Below the pieces are notes generated by a model that was given only the letters and a program-made list of their open reading frames with translations, made no database searches and had not been told where the DNA came from. Of a stretch of DNA of 5,888 bases, positions 5,134 through 5,888 are shown one piece after another. Both the position numbers and the translations under genes were made by a program. Location: the NCBI GenBank assembly GCA_036259835.1, contig DATABA010000087.1, positions 1 through 5,888 of the forward strand, written 5' to 3'. Origin of the DNA: JALYGK01 sp036259835 (GTDB lineage: Bacteria; Actinomycetota; UBA4738). The stretch's first letter is position 1. Each line of letters opens with the position of its first letter.

Positions 5134-5888
5134 CTACGCGATCGTGATCGCCAGCTTGCCGAGCGTCCCCCCGGCGGCGAAGTCGCTCATCGCCTGAGGC
5201 GCCTCCTCGAGCCTGTACGTGCGCTGGATCGGGACGCGGAGCTCGCCCGCCGCCGCGCGCCTCGCCAGCTCCTCGAGCGTCTCCCGATCTGGCATGTACA
5301 TGATCTGCGTCACCTCCACGTCTTTGCCCGCCAGCTGCTCCGGGCCGACCATGAGGGTCGAGGCGAACCGGCCGCCGGGCCGCAGGAGATCGGCCAGCTC
5401 GACGGCGTCGCCGGCGGTGTGAACCACTGCGTCGATGCCATCGGGAGCGATCGCTCGAACCTGTGCCGCGATATCGCCGGTGAAGTCGACCGCGTGCTGG
5501 GCTCCCAGGTCCTTGATGAACTCGGCATCCTCCCCGGGACGAGCCGTGGCGATCACGGTAGCGCCGTTCGCGGCGGCGAGCTGCACCGCCATCGACCCCA
5601 CGCCCCCGGTCGCGCCGGAGACGAGCACGGTCTCCCCGGTGGCAGGGGCGGCTGCCGTGACCGACTGATAGGCCGCTGAGCCGGCCAGGGCCAGCGCGCC
5701 GGCGACCGCGGGGTCAAGTCCCTCGGGAAGCTTCGCGAGCCCGATCGCCTCGGAGACGACCGCGTACTCGGCGAAGGTGCCGTCCCCCGCATAGTCGCGC
5801 ATGAGCTCGCCGAAGACCCTGTCGCCGGGTGAGACGAGGGTCACTCCGTCTCCGACCTGCTCAACCGTACCGGCGAATTCGCCGGTAC
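5134..5888 (-). CDS. Zinc-free MDR oxidoreductase (quinone-oxidoreductase-like), 5' end outside window
   Basis: About 250 C-terminal residues of a medium-chain dehydrogenase/reductase are visible. They include TGEFAGTVEQVGDGV and PGDRVFGE of the GroES-like catalytic domain, then the Rossmann nucleotide-binding segment VLVSGATGGVGSMAVQLA, with the AxxGGVG motif typical of NADPH-dependent quinone oxidoreductases. The visible part has no GHE zinc motif and no structural four-cysteine lobe, which separates it from zinc alcohol dehydrogenases. The tail, from YRLEEAPQAMSDFAAGGTLGKLAITIA, is the normal family end. The family is about 310-330 residues long, so roughly 60-80 N-terminal residues and the true start lie past the right edge. 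The GTG at 5844 is internal, because the conserved motif continues upstream of it in frame. The likely reaction is NAD(P)H-dependent reduction of a quinone or enone; the substrate is unknown. It is the first gene of a probable operon with the VOC gene. Confidence 0.92.
   Translation of the reverse strand, partial: TGEFAGTVEQVGDGVTLVSPGDRVFGELMRDYAGDGTFAEYAVVSEAIGLAKLPEGLDPAVAGALALAGSAAYQSVTAAAPATGETVLVSGATGGVGSMAVQLAAANGATVIATARPGEDAEFIKDLGAQHAVDFTGDIAAQVRAIAPDGIDAVVHTAGDAVELADLLRPGGRFASTLMVGPEQLAGKDVEVTQIMYMPDRETLEELARRAAAGELRVPIQRTYRLEEAPQAMSDFAAGGTLGKLAITIA
5867..5888. repeat. 22-bp perfect palindrome at the window end
   Basis: The last 22 bases are their own reverse complement, centred on GAATTC with GTAC at both ends. 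They also encode the conserved TGEFAGT segment of the MDR protein (ACC GGC GAA TTC GCC GGT), so the symmetry could simply follow from codon choice. Because it ends exactly at the window edge, it may extend further or mark a contig break. Confidence 0.6.

Noticed and set aside
4180..5679. A 499-codon open frame on the + strand
   Set aside because: Only the first 70 or so codons look like protein. The rest is antisense to two well-supported genes (VOC and MDR), where high GC suppresses stop codons.

Overview
The window is GC-rich chromosomal DNA of a bacterium, probably an actinobacterium. The evidence is a translationally coupled tmk-holB pair near a tRNA-Thr gene (as I recall, a common actinobacterial neighbourhood), a secreted multidomain phosphatase, and coding regions of roughly 65-80% GC with strong third-position GC. 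No rRNA or other marker gene is present, so the phylum is an inference. The last 22 bases are a perfect palindrome, and a gene runs off the right edge.

Layout. (1) 6-1906, + strand: thymidylate kinase (tmk) and the DNA polymerase III clamp-loader subunit delta' (holB), joined by an ATGA stop/start overlap. They supply dTTP precursors and load the replicative clamp. (2) 1912-3570, - strand: an exported protein with a signal peptide, a DNRLRE/CBM96-like beta domain, a fibronectin type III domain and a purple-acid-phosphatase-like metallophosphoesterase domain. It converges tail-to-tail on holB with only five bases between the stop codons. (3) 3693-3765, + strand: a complete tRNA-Thr (anticodon CGT). 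(4) 3766-4710: a gene-poor, lower-GC stretch with short direct repeats, two clean hairpins, two overlapping small protein-like frames (4004-4216 and from 4180) and a short frame at 4601 that resembles the start of a LigA-type protein. No integrase is visible. This looks like decayed or acquired DNA behind a tRNA. (5) 4711-5888, - strand: a probable two-gene operon of a zinc-free MDR/quinone-oxidoreductase-like enzyme (5' end outside the window) followed by a small VOC (glyoxalase-fold) protein.

How the parts relate: tmk and holB are replication housekeeping genes. The exported phosphatase probably acts outside the cell on phosphate esters. The MDR and VOC proteins look like accessory redox or detoxification enzymes of unknown substrate. 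I see no convincing undescribed multi-gene system. The parts most worth a second look are the island-like stretch behind the tRNA and the unusual start of the phosphatase gene.
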